From NCBI GenBank assembly GCA_945883455.1, contig CAMCXJ010000039.1, forward strand, positions 1 through 14,916: a DNA stretch of 14,916 nt. Direction: 5' to 3'. The notes below the pieces were generated by a model. The model was not told the DNA's origin. It ran no database searches and saw nothing but the letters and a program-made list of their open reading frames with translations. Shown here piece by piece: positions 1-6,948 of this stretch (positions within the stretch are counted from its first letter, which is position 1; the number at the start of each line of letters is the position of its first letter). The translations under genes and the position numbers were made by a program. The stretch comes from Prosthecobacter debontii. Lineage in GTDB: Bacteria; Verrucomicrobiota; Verrucomicrobiia; Verrucomicrobiales; Akkermansiaceae.

Positions 1-209
1 CCATTCTCGACCAACTGTCCGGCGAGATCGAAGGCCAAGCCAAAATAGCCAAGGTCAACGTGGACGATGCACGCGAGTTGGCCGTGAAATACAATGTCCG
101 TTCAATCCCCTTGCTCCTGTTTTTCAAGGACGGAGAGGTAAAAGATCAGATCGTGGGCGCGAACGTCACCAAGGAACAGCTCAAGGCGAAGCTCCTAGCA
201 CTTGTTTGA
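1..209 (+). CDS. Thioredoxin, C-terminal part (cut by window start)
   Basis: The window opens inside a reading frame (codons from base 3) that ends in TGA at 207-209. The visible 68 residues contain VNVDDARELAVKYNVRSIP, which is the thioredoxin beta3-alpha3 region with the cis-proline motif (SIP), then LLLFFKDGEV and a final amphipathic helix. This matches the C-terminal two thirds of a classical ~105-110 residue thioredoxin. The WCGPC active site lies to the left of the window and cannot be seen, so the call rests on the cis-Pro segment and C-terminal fold. The family reduces protein disulfides in the cytoplasm with electrons from thioredoxin reductase. A terminator 20 bases downstream shows the gene ends its transcript here. 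Confidence 0.85.
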   Translation, partial: ILDQLSGEIEGQAKIAKVNVDDARELAVKYNVRSIPLLLFFKDGEVKDQIVGANVTKEQLKAKLLALV

Positions 210-228
210 GAATGGATGGCTTTTTACC

Positions 229-266
229 AAGGCTTCGGCGGTTTTTCCGTCGGAGCCTTTTCCTTT
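229..266 (+). terminator. Intrinsic terminator after thioredoxin
   Basis: Bases 229-241 can pair with 247-259, giving a 13-bp stem with two G-T wobbles around a five-T loop. The T-rich stretch TTTTCCTTT follows. The hairpin sits 20 bases past the thioredoxin stop and ends about 30 bases before the next + strand start, so the pseudouridine synthase probably has its own promoter. Confidence 0.7.
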
Positions 267-295
267 GGAAGCAATCTCATCGGTAAACCGAAGTC

Positions 296-874
296 ATGGT
301 CATAGCATTCCACAAGCCCTACGGAGTCCTTTGCCAGTTCACCTCCGATCAGCCCGGACAGCGTACACTAGCAGAATTTGGATTTCCCAAGAACGTCTAT
401 CCGCTCGGGAGGCTCGACATGGATTCGGAAGGCTTACTCCTGCTATCCGATGAAACCCGACTAAATGAACGCCTGCTCCATCCCAAACACGCCCATCCTC
501 GCACCTATCTCGTGCAAGTTGAGGGCATTCCGAACTCCTCCGCGATCGCTGTCTTGGGCGAAGGTTCCATCGTCATACGCGGACACCGCTGCCTGCCGTG
601 CGAGGTCACAATTCTGTCTCACCGTCCGGAGATTCCTCCGCGCGAGCCCCCGATCCGTGTGCGAAAGGAAATCCCAGACACCTGGATACGAATCAAACTC
701 ACGGAAGGGAAAAATCGCCAGGTCAGACGGATGACGGCTGCGGCCGGACATCCAACCCTGAGACTGGTTCGCATCGCAATTGGGAGCTTTTCGGATCCAT
801 CTCTTGCTCCCGGTGACTGGAGGGAATTGGACAGTGATGACCAGACGCGCGCTGAACTCAGAAACCCGTTCTAA
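296..874 (+). CDS. rluE: 23S rRNA pseudouridine synthase, RluE type (RsuA/RluB/E/F family)
   Basis: This 192-residue protein begins directly with the catalytic domain and lacks the N-terminal S4 RNA-binding domain of RsuA or RluB. The signature GRLDMDSEGLLLL is at residues 38-50, with Asp41 as the expected catalytic nucleophile. LTEGKNRQVRRM at about 135-146 is the family's second motif. Size and absence of S4 fit RluE, which in E. coli isomerises U2457 in the peptidyl-transferase region of 23S rRNA; the exact target here is inferred. The ATG at 296 is the only start that keeps the N-terminal FHKPYGVL motif at its usual place. No strong Shine-Dalgarno precedes it. The stop codon (872-874) touches the stop of the opposing PDZ gene (875-877). 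Confidence 0.85.
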   Translation: MVIAFHKPYGVLCQFTSDQPGQRTLAEFGFPKNVYPLGRLDMDSEGLLLLSDETRLNERLLHPKHAHPRTYLVQVEGIPNSSAIAVLGEGSIVIRGHRCLPCEVTILSHRPEIPPREPPIRVRKEIPDTWIRIKLTEGKNRQVRRMTAAAGHPTLRLVRIAIGSFSDPSLAPGDWRELDSDDQTRAELRNPF

Positions 875-1558
875 TCATTTTTTCTGCTGTTTCTTAAGCC
901 ACTGCTCGAAATGCCGTTCCTTTGCCTGTTGCTCAAGCAGGCCGAGATCACCTCCCTCCTGTAAATCCGGTATGGGTCGTTTTCCCAGTTTCACCGTAAT
1001 ACCGATAGCACCTTCCTGAGCTCTTTGAACCATGAGGCTTACCTCCACAGACGGCTTCTTTGCCGCCACGGTCTCACTGAATTTCGTCATAGCGGAGGCT
1101 TCTTCCCAAATGATCCCATCAAGGGAAACAATCAAGTCACCCATCTTCACACCCGCTTGTTGCGCAGGGCTGCCGTTCATTACATCCAAAACCCTGATGC
1201 CAAAACGCACCTTCTCACCCGGTGCCGCATCGAGAGGTTCCTCTCGCATCAAGATACCCAGATATCCCTGCCCATCGGAAAGGTAATCAATATTGGCTAG
1301 CACCTTCAGGATATCGAGCGCGCGTTTCCTAACTTCAGGATCATGATGTTCTTGGGACAGTTTTAGAAATTTCCGTGCCGCCAACTGGGGACTCTTCACT
1401 GCCCATGCAGACAATTCTGCCTGTGCACCTTCCCTGAGGGCGAATTCTTCGGAACCCAACTCTTCGATCCACTGCTTAGGGGTGACCTCGCTGTAAAGGA
1501 AACCTATCGGCAATAAGCAAGATAGCGTGAAGCTGGCCAGTGCTTTCATGGCGGTCAC
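875..1558 (-). CDS. Secreted PDZ-domain protein with N-terminal helical segment
   Basis: The 227-residue protein has a hydrophobic N-terminal segment (about residues 4-23, a likely signal peptide). A helical region at about 28-90 (LREGAQAELSAWAV, DPEVRKRALDILKVL) resembles degenerate HEAT-type repeats common in PVC proteins. A PDZ domain follows at about 98-193, including VLDVMNGSPAQQAGVKMGDLI and IVSLDG. The tail is charged and Lys/Gln-rich. No protease domain is present, so it is more likely a periplasmic scaffold or peptide-tail binder than an HtrA. It lies 44 bases downstream of the Wza-like gene on the same strand, so co-transcription with the polysaccharide genes is plausible. The start is uncertain: GTG at 1558 gives the longest frame, and ATG at 1549, three codons later, gives an equally good signal peptide. 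Confidence 0.72.
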   Translation of the reverse strand: MTAMKALASFTLSCLLPIGFLYSEVTPKQWIEELGSEEFALREGAQAELSAWAVKSPQLAARKFLKLSQEHHDPEVRKRALDILKVLANIDYLSDGQGYLGILMREEPLDAAPGEKVRFGIRVLDVMNGSPAQQAGVKMGDLIVSLDGIIWEEASAMTKFSETVAAKKPSVEVSLMVQRAQEGAIGITVKLGKRPIPDLQEGGDLGLLEQQAKERHFEQWLKKQQKK

Positions 1559-1602
1559 TAGTGCAAGGGGAGGAGATATCTATCTCCCGGAGAGGAAAAC
1601 CC

Positions 1603-2178
1603 TCAACCTCCCCAAAAATTCTTCTCAGGGATCTCCAAGGTGTCATCTGGCTGCAGAGGAATTTGCTTAAATTGGGACTTTTCAATATCTAACATCTGCG
1701 TCTTACCGGATCGGTAAAGCTTTACTCTTCTCAGGCTTCCGAATTCGTTGGGTCCGCCAGCAGCCTGGACAGCTTGCCAGATAGTAAGATTTCTATGGAA
1801 GGGTATGGGACCTGTTTTTCTGACGTAGCCGCCCACGTGAACCACCTGAGTTCTTACCCCCGTGCCTTCGGTTGTCCAGACGACTTGGATTGTGGGGTCT
1901 GTGTAAATCTCAGACGCTTTGTAGGCATTCTGTATGGATGCTGCTAATGCCTCGGGGCGGAGCCCAGCAGCTCTCATGGTTCCGATAAACGGTAAGTTCA
2001 CAGTGCCACTCTCTGAAACCGGATACATCGCGTCGATCCTACCTTTCTCATCCCCGGGCACACCCATGATTGTGATTTGGACGGATGTGCCAGCCTCGAT
2101 TTGAGAAAGCACAGGGCTGATAAATGATAAAAAAGCAACCGTAAGTGTTACAAATGGTTTCATAATTATTTTTTGCAT
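1603..2178 (-). CDS. Polysaccharide export protein (short Wza-like, Poly_export + SLBB)
   Basis: The 191-residue product has a signal peptide (about 6-25, ending SPVLSQ). The Poly_export fold follows, with an embedded target-like segment MYPVSESGTVNLPFIGTM at 51-68. An SLBB-like domain at about 112-156 contains VVHVGGYVRKTGPIPF and QAVQAAGGPNEFGSLRRV, and LQPDDTLEIPEKNF lies near the C-terminus. The family forms periplasmic or outer-membrane channels for capsule or exopolysaccharide. At about half the length of E. coli Wza, and without a lipobox cysteine or C-terminal barrel helix, it is a minimal version that may need another outer-membrane partner. Candidates include the beta-barrel protein at 4526-5752. 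Start choice is open: ATG at 2178 or ATG at 2163, neither with a clear ribosome-binding site. It follows the kinase gene by 72 AT-rich bases. Confidence 0.82.
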   Translation of the reverse strand: MQKIIMKPFVTLTVAFLSFISPVLSQIEAGTSVQITIMGVPGDEKGRIDAMYPVSESGTVNLPFIGTMRAAGLRPEALAASIQNAYKASEIYTDPTIQVVWTTEGTGVRTQVVHVGGYVRKTGPIPFHRNLTIWQAVQAAGGPNEFGSLRRVKLYRSGKTQMLDIEKSQFKQIPLQPDDTLEIPEKNFWGG

Positions 2179-2250
2179 GTAATTTAAAGGTATTAATTTT
2201 TTGAAAACTGGACATTTTACCTTCTATCGAGAGAAATTTAGCTAACTACG

Positions 2251-4410
2251 TTAATATAAATCTTTTTCCTTTGTATCCGAAGCTACAGGGGTTGTTGTTT
2301 GTTTGCTCTTAGTATTTGATGCGACAGTTGGTATGATTTGATTCTCAGCCGGAGCGTAATAAGTGTAGTAACTGGTGTAATATTGATATTGGCTATCACT
2401 ACGCACATCAACGTTGTTGAGAACAACACCAATGACTTGACCACCCACATTCTCCACTGCCTGTTTGACGCGCATTAGCATATTTCGCGGAAGCTTGCGG
2501 TGTTGCACGACGATTATGGTAAGATCAACTTCACTTGCGAGGACAGACGCATCACTTACGCCAAGGATTGGGGGGCTATCGACGAGAACCAAGTCAAAGC
2601 GCTGTTTCACGTCCTGAATGAGTTCGGACATGCGCCGCGAGTTGAGAACACCAGCTGCGTCCATTGGAAGGATACCGGACGGCATGAAATACAGATTATC
2701 GATGGGCGTCTGGAGGATCACATCTTCTAGCATTAACTCGGTAGTTAGGAAGTTGGTAAGGCCAACCGAGTTGTTGATGTCAAAAAAAGTGTGTAGCCTC
2801 GGGCGACGAAGATCTGCGTCGATCATCAGGGTGGTGTAGCCCCCTTGGGCACAGATGTATGCGAGGTTCACTAGCGTGGTGGATTTTCCTTCACCAGCGC
2901 CACCAGATACCACGGTGATCGCGTTGTCTTCTGGATTCTTGCGATTGAACTCGATGTTGGTGCGAAGAATTCTGTAGGCCTCTGCATCAGGGCTCAAACC
3001 ATTCTGCTTGTGCAGCACCCCAACATCCTTCGGAATGACCGCCAAGACGGGAACTTGCAAAAAGCGCTCTACATCCTCCAAGCTTTTCACCGATGTATCG
3101 AGATATTCGAGAAAAAATGCGATCCCCACTCCGAAAACAAGACCCACCACCGCGCCAAGGACAAGGTTGAGAGTCACGTCCGGACTGACGGGTGAGGCTC
3201 CCATCACAGCCTCCTCGTGCACAATAATCGTTTCATTGGGTAGTTCACTCACGATTTCTTCCGTCATCAGCTTGATTTTCATCTGTTCGAGAAGTGCTTG
3301 ATCCGTCTCAAAGTCACGTTTGGCGTCCACATAGTCAGTTGTGTCGATGCTACGCTCAAGGGCATCCTTCTTCGTCTGGCGTTTCCTTACTTCGACCTTT
3401 GCCAAACGCTCTTTCACCAATTCTACGTTGCCTTGGAGGCGGGAGCGTAAATTAACCACGCCCTCGTCGAGTTGCTCCTTGGTGCGTTCCATGATCCGGA
3501 CGTTAGAAAGAACTGTGGGATGTTGGTTACCCAAACCGCTAGCTTTCAATCCCTCGATCTGCCTCATCTGCTCAAGGTAATGGGGGTAAAGGGTTTTGAT
3601 GATATTGTCAGGCAGATCTAAGCCCGCCGCGTAAATTAGCAAAGCCTCGGCGTCATACTTCAAAAGGTTTTGCACCTGGGATTCCAAGTTCATCCTCTCA
3701 TCCTCAAGCTCAACCCAGGAATTTAGTGCATGGGTAGCTTCCGAGTCTTCCTCGAAGCCGTTGCCACGGGATATCTCCGGGTCTCCGTAATAAATGATAT
3801 CCTTCGTGCGACTGATCGTGGTGAGGACTTTCCGGCGCTCCTCCACCTTGTCTTCCTGAAGACGAACTGCTTTTCTGATTTCATTTACGCCCTTGTCTTG
3901 GGTCTTTCCTTCTAGCTCATCTCTGTATTCCCGATAAGAGCGAGACACTTCATCTGTGATGTCCTTCGCGTCTTCTTTACTGGTGTGGCGAACTGTGATC
4001 TGAATGAGGTCAGTTCCCCTGATATTCTGCGTGCCTACGATACCCTTTAGTATGCCTAAAACCGTTTCGCGATCTGTGGACCATTTACTTGTTAGGTCTA
4101 ATTTATCGATGACCCTGTTGAGAGCATTACGACTCTTGATCTTTTCGAATTCCGTGCCAAAAAACTGCGGGGTCATGGTAGGACCATTGGAACTCATCAT
4201 TCCGCCGAGGGGGTCGATCGTTCTTTCGCGTGGCTTCACCTCGATGGTGGCGAAGCTTTCGTATCTTTTGGGCATCACGTAAGTGATCACCGAAGCTGTC
4301 ATGAAAACGAGGAGTAGCGTGAGCAGGATAATCCCATAGCGGTTTTTGATAACCTGCCAGTAATCGATGGCGTGCAGTGATGCTTCCTGTTGTTGAGGTG
4401 ACTGGTTCAT
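2251..4410 (-). CDS. Wzc-like chain-length regulator / tyrosine autokinase (BY-kinase)
   Basis: This 719-residue protein fuses the Wzz-type polysaccharide co-polymerase domain to a bacterial tyrosine kinase. The first transmembrane helix is at about 27-46. A long periplasmic coiled-coil region follows (about 140-395), and the second helix is at about 413-434. The cytoplasmic kinase contains Walker A GGAGEGKST (503-511), Walker A' LMIDADLRRP (528-537) and Walker B LVLVDSPP (607-614). A C-terminal tyrosine cluster holds seven Tyr within 675-685, the expected autophosphorylation site, and a 34-residue polar tail ends in Tyr719. Phosphorylation cycles in this family control polymer length and export. 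The one-chain arrangement is the proteobacterial/PVC form, unlike split CapA/CapB pairs. An intrinsic terminator upstream shows it starts a transcript separate from the beta-barrel gene. Confidence 0.93.
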   Translation of the reverse strand: MNQSPQQQEASLHAIDYWQVIKNRYGIILLTLLLVFMTASVITYVMPKRYESFATIEVKPRERTIDPLGGMMSSNGPTMTPQFFGTEFEKIKSRNALNRVIDKLDLTSKWSTDRETVLGILKGIVGTQNIRGTDLIQITVRHTSKEDAKDITDEVSRSYREYRDELEGKTQDKGVNEIRKAVRLQEDKVEERRKVLTTISRTKDIIYYGDPEISRGNGFEEDSEATHALNSWVELEDERMNLESQVQNLLKYDAEALLIYAAGLDLPDNIIKTLYPHYLEQMRQIEGLKASGLGNQHPTVLSNVRIMERTKEQLDEGVVNLRSRLQGNVELVKERLAKVEVRKRQTKKDALERSIDTTDYVDAKRDFETDQALLEQMKIKLMTEEIVSELPNETIIVHEEAVMGASPVSPDVTLNLVLGAVVGLVFGVGIAFFLEYLDTSVKSLEDVERFLQVPVLAVIPKDVGVLHKQNGLSPDAEAYRILRTNIEFNRKNPEDNAITVVSGGAGEGKSTTLVNLAYICAQGGYTTLMIDADLRRPRLHTFFDINNSVGLTNFLTTELMLEDVILQTPIDNLYFMPSGILPMDAAGVLNSRRMSELIQDVKQRFDLVLVDSPPILGVSDASVLASEVDLTIIVVQHRKLPRNMLMRVKQAVENVGGQVIGVVLNNVDVRSDSQYQYYTSYYTYYAPAENQIIPTVASNTKSKQTTTPVASDTKEKDLY

Positions 4411-4442
4411 AGAAATGCGTTCGTCTGATTCAATGGTTAAAG

Positions 4443-4476
4443 AAAAAAGCTCTCACGACGGATATCATCGTGAGAG
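4443..4476 (-). terminator. Intrinsic terminator downstream of the beta-barrel gene
   Basis: Bases 4450-4458 and 4468-4476 form a perfect 9-bp stem (ctctcacga / tcgtgagag) around a 9-base loop. On the - strand the stem is followed by six T (complement of 4443-4448). It sits about 50 bases past the beta-barrel stop and about 30 bases before the kinase start, so it divides the polysaccharide region into two transcription units. Confidence 0.88.
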
Positions 4477-4525
4477 TCTTTATATGATTTTATGTGTAAG
4501 GATTCCAACACAGCACGAAGTCTGC

Positions 4526-5752
4526 TCAGAATTCGGCGGACAAGCCAATGGAGATCCGGTTGCGCGTGTATTCGCGTTGAGCGCTGATGTCGGTGAATGT
4601 CTGGGCGTAGGTGTAATACATGTTTGCCTTGAGAAAATCGTTCAAACTGTAGGAAAATCCCACATAAACATTGACGCTGGTCTCGTATTTGTCGGGGCCA
4701 TAAACGTTAGGATTTGTCGTATCCCGTCCGTCTAGGTAGTCCGAGAAAATCAAATCTGTGCCCGTGAGCAGCGACAAATCGGGGGAGACTGCATAACTGG
4801 CGGTGCCTCCGAGTCGTAATGCACGGCGATCCTCGTAATCGAAGAAATTCGCACCATTTGATAGGACCGTGTCATACACTTCTGCGCTGTAGCGGGTGTA
4901 TGCACCCAATCTGAGCTCTTGATTGATTTGAGACGTGAAAGCAATTTCAAGGTAGGGCCCGAGACCGCCGTCGCCTAGATCAACGTCACGGTATTGGGCA
5001 CCCGTTTTGAAGATACCCACGGTGTTTGAAGAAAAACGGTGATCGACACCCACCAAGAAAAACTGATCAACTGAGTCCGAAGCCACCCCGACAGCACTTG
5101 TGAAAGAAGCGCGATAGTCGGAGGTCAACACCGATTGCTGTGAAAGTTGGTAACGTATCTGGTTGTATCCCCCAATCGTAGTCCGGTCATTGTTGTTTTG
5201 TCCTGCGGAATCCGCGCGATAGCCGGAATAATTAATCCCTGTAGATGTGGCGTAACGCTCTGACCACCTGTAGGATATTGAATTATCTGTCAACCAACTT
5301 AATGATTCAGTGCCACTTCGCGAAGACGCGATGCCGTAGGAATAATCTGGCTCAAGTTCGTTGGCAATATTGTTCTGACTGCGGAATCTGAGGCGCTCAT
5401 CGAAGCGGTGGTTGAATGAAGCAGTGATTCTCGATTGGCTGAAGGTATCATCGGTGAGCGTCTCCGGCGAATCGAGATAATGGATGAGCCCCACTTTTCC
5501 GAAGAGGTCAAAAGAGGTTTGTGGGTCACTATTGGTGTAGGCCAATCCGACATTCGGGCTGATGGCCAGCGAGGAATCCGCTGTCGTGGAAGAACCGGCG
5601 GCTACGTTATCGTCATAGATCGCACTGGTAGAAAGTGACCACTTTAGCGGTAAGGCCTCCACAGACTCGGCGCCCGTGTTGTAGAGACCCTCGTTAGCAT
5701 AAACAGGTGCCGTGAGAGCCACAAAAAACAATGATGTAAAACTACGTTTCAT
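4526..5752 (-). CDS. Outer-membrane beta-barrel protein of the polysaccharide locus
   Basis: The 408-residue product has a signal peptide cleaved probably after Ala-Tyr-Ala at residue 19. The rest is a long series of alternating polar and hydrophobic strands rich in Ser, Thr, Asn, Tyr and Asp, ending RISIGLSAEF. A C-terminal Phe after such a strand is the usual outer-membrane barrel assembly signal. SAIYDDNVAAGSS near residues 43-55 resembles the start of BBP2-type barrels found in exosortase or exopolysaccharide loci. I infer an outer-membrane porin or secretion barrel serving this polysaccharide cluster; no enzymatic motif is visible. It lies 56 bases downstream of the alanine-rich gene with no terminator between them, and is followed by a strong terminator, so the two probably share a transcript. 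A PEP-CTERM-associated assignment is possible but unproven. Confidence 0.75.
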   Translation of the reverse strand: MKRSFTSLFFVALTAPVYANEGLYNTGAESVEALPLKWSLSTSAIYDDNVAAGSSTTADSSLAISPNVGLAYTNSDPQTSFDLFGKVGLIHYLDSPETLTDDTFSQSRITASFNHRFDERLRFRSQNNIANELEPDYSYGIASSRSGTESLSWLTDNSISYRWSERYATSTGINYSGYRADSAGQNNNDRTTIGGYNQIRYQLSQQSVLTSDYRASFTSAVGVASDSVDQFFLVGVDHRFSSNTVGIFKTGAQYRDVDLGDGGLGPYLEIAFTSQINQELRLGAYTRYSAEVYDTVLSNGANFFDYEDRRALRLGGTASYAVSPDLSLLTGTDLIFSDYLDGRDTTNPNVYGPDKYETSVNVYVGFSYSLNDFLKANMYYTYAQTFTDISAQREYTRNRISIGLSAEF

Positions 5753-5808
5753 AGAAAGATAAGAGATAGGAGTTGGGGGAGATTGTATTATTTTAAAATC
5801 ATCGCTGA

Positions 5809-6735
5809 CTAAACAGGCGGATTTGATGGAGGACTGCCATCCGTTACAAATGGCGGTGGTTCAACCGGTGGGGGGTTGTTCTGGGCTGGTGGCGGCGTAT
5901 TGCTATTCGCATTTTCACCGGGAAAGTTAGCAGGATTCGACGCCACAGCATTGATTGCAACAGAGGAAGCATTGTTGATCGCTGCAGCTGCTTGGGGAGC
6001 CACTGCGATGGCCGCTGCGGTGATGGCGGCGGCGGCAGCAGGGGCGGCGGTAACGGCGGCTGTGGTGATCGCTGCTGCTTGTCTAGGGGCTGCGGTAACA
6101 GCGGCTGTGGTGATCACTGCTGCGGAAGAAGGGGCAGCGGTGACAGCTGCTGTGGTGATCGCTGCTGCGGATGCTTTAGGAGCTGCGGTAACAGCTGCCG
6201 TGGTGATCGCTGCGGCGGATGATGGAGCTGCGGTGACAGCAGCCGTGGTGATTGCTGCTGCGGATGCTTTAGGAGCTGCCGTGACAGCAGCCGTGGTGAT
6301 CGCCGCTGCGGATGATGGAGCTGCGGTGACAGCTGCCGTGGTGATGGCCGCTGCGGATGCTTTAGGAGCAGCGGTGACGGCTGCCGTGGTGATCGCTGCC
6401 GCAGCATCAGGAGCTGCCGTGACAGCAGCTGTGGTGATCGCTGCCGCAGCAGTAGGTGCTGCTTTTACGGCTGCCGTGGTAATGGCCGCTGCAAATTGGG
6501 GCGCCGCCGCGACTGCTGCAGCGGTGATCGCCGCCGCTGCATCCGGATTTGCTTTGATCGCAGCTGCGATGCCTGCGGCAATTTCTTTTTTAGAACCGCC
6601 TTTTGCGACGATCGCAGCAACCGCGGCTTTCGCATTTTGAGGGGTGATGGATTGCGCAGAGGCAGATGCCAGCGAAAAGCCGAGCACGGCAAGGACTGAT
6701 AAGATACTGTTTGTTTTGACTGAGTTAAGTTTCAT
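5809..6735 (-). CDS. Secreted alanine-rich tandem-repeat protein with proline-rich tail
   Basis: I do not recognise the family. The 308 residues begin with a clear signal peptide (LSVLAVLGFSLASASAQ, cut near residue 28). A short lead-in with Lys/Gly (36-69) follows. Residues 70-252 are twelve tandem repeats of 15 or 16 residues, with consensus ITTAAVTAAP plus five or six variable residues. Repeats 4-9 alternate strictly between KAS (16 aa) and SS (15 aa) forms, making three 31-residue super-repeats. The last ~30 residues are Pro/Asn-rich (NTPPPAQNNPPPVEPPP). The repeats would suit stacked short helices broken at each Pro, a possible surface or periplasmic rod; this is inference. The ATG at 6735 gives the signal peptide directly. 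It starts 19 bases after the 3' end of tRNA-Gly and precedes the beta-barrel gene. Confidence 0.8.
   Translation of the reverse strand: MKLNSVKTNSILSVLAVLGFSLASASAQSITPQNAKAAVAAIVAKGGSKKEIAAGIAAAIKANPDAAAAITAAAVAAAPQFAAAITTAAVKAAPTAAAAITTAAVTAAPDAAAAITTAAVTAAPKASAAAITTAAVTAAPSSAAAITTAAVTAAPKASAAAITTAAVTAAPSSAAAITTAAVTAAPKASAAAITTAAVTAAPSSAAVITTAAVTAAPRQAAAITTAAVTAAPAAAAAITAAAIAVAPQAAAAINNASSVAINAVASNPANFPGENANSNTPPPAQNNPPPVEPPPFVTDGSPPSNPPV
5980..6528 (-). repeat. Coding tandem repeat, twelve 45/48-bp units
   Basis: This is the DNA behind residues 70-252 of the alanine-rich protein. Units of 45 bp (nine) and 48 bp (three) are arranged head to tail. Within 6115-6393 they form three nearly identical 93-bp higher-order units, which points to recent expansion by recombination or slippage. 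The opposite strand is also open across this whole stretch because of the skewed codon composition. Confidence 0.85.
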
Positions 6736-6754
6736 CGGATTGTTGTTTGAAATT

Positions 6755-6828
6755 TGGAGCGGGCAGCGGGAATCGAACCCGCATGTCTAACTTGGAAGGA
6801 TAGCGCTTTACCACTAAGCTATGCCCGC
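6755..6828 (-). tRNA. tRNA-Gly(TCC), CCA encoded
   Basis: A full cloverleaf can be drawn. The acceptor stem is GCGGGCA/TGCCCGC (6822-6828 with 6759-6765). The D arm is GCTT/AAGC. The anticodon loop is CTTCCAA with anticodon TCC at 6794-6796, reading GGA and GGG. The T arm is GCGGG-TTCGATT-CCCGC, the discriminator is T, and CCA is encoded at 6755-6757. The T arm and acceptor match E. coli tRNA-Gly(TCC) as I remember it. One oddity is that the anticodon stem CTATC/GTTAG has a T-T mismatch at the fourth pair (positions 30-40). The alanine-rich protein gene begins 19 bases after the CCA. Confidence 0.96.
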
Positions 6829-6948
6829 TTTCTTTGAGGAGATTTCGCACATTATTACGGGCATGATCAAGCATTTTTTTAATTTTTAAAACCACTTCCG
6901 AAATTTCTCGCAGGTTTGGCGGCTGTGCAAGATCAGTCGTCGATTATT
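6829..6948. other. Intergenic spacer upstream of tRNA-Gly
   Basis: This 120-base AT-rich spacer lies between the NIF3 family gene stop and the tRNA. It should hold the tRNA promoter on the - strand; a TAATAAT stretch (complement of about 6853-6859) is a candidate -10 but I see no convincing -35. No intrinsic terminator for the NIF3 gene is evident, so read-through into the tRNA is possible. Confidence 0.3.

Noticed and set aside
5980..6528. CRISPR-like array
   Set aside because: The repeats are contiguous in-frame coding units without unique spacers of constant length, so they are protein repeats.
5876..6640. 254-codon open frame on the + strand opposite the alanine-rich gene
   Set aside because: It is also Ala/Val-rich only because the repeat DNA is compositionally open on both strands. 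It has no signal peptide or start context comparable to the - strand frame, whose signal sequence and Pro-rich tail make it the real gene.
6755..6828. tRNA-Gly as an attachment site for an integrated island
   Set aside because: No duplicate of the tRNA 3' end and no integrase gene were found in the window, so only the composition shift is kept as a low-weight observation.
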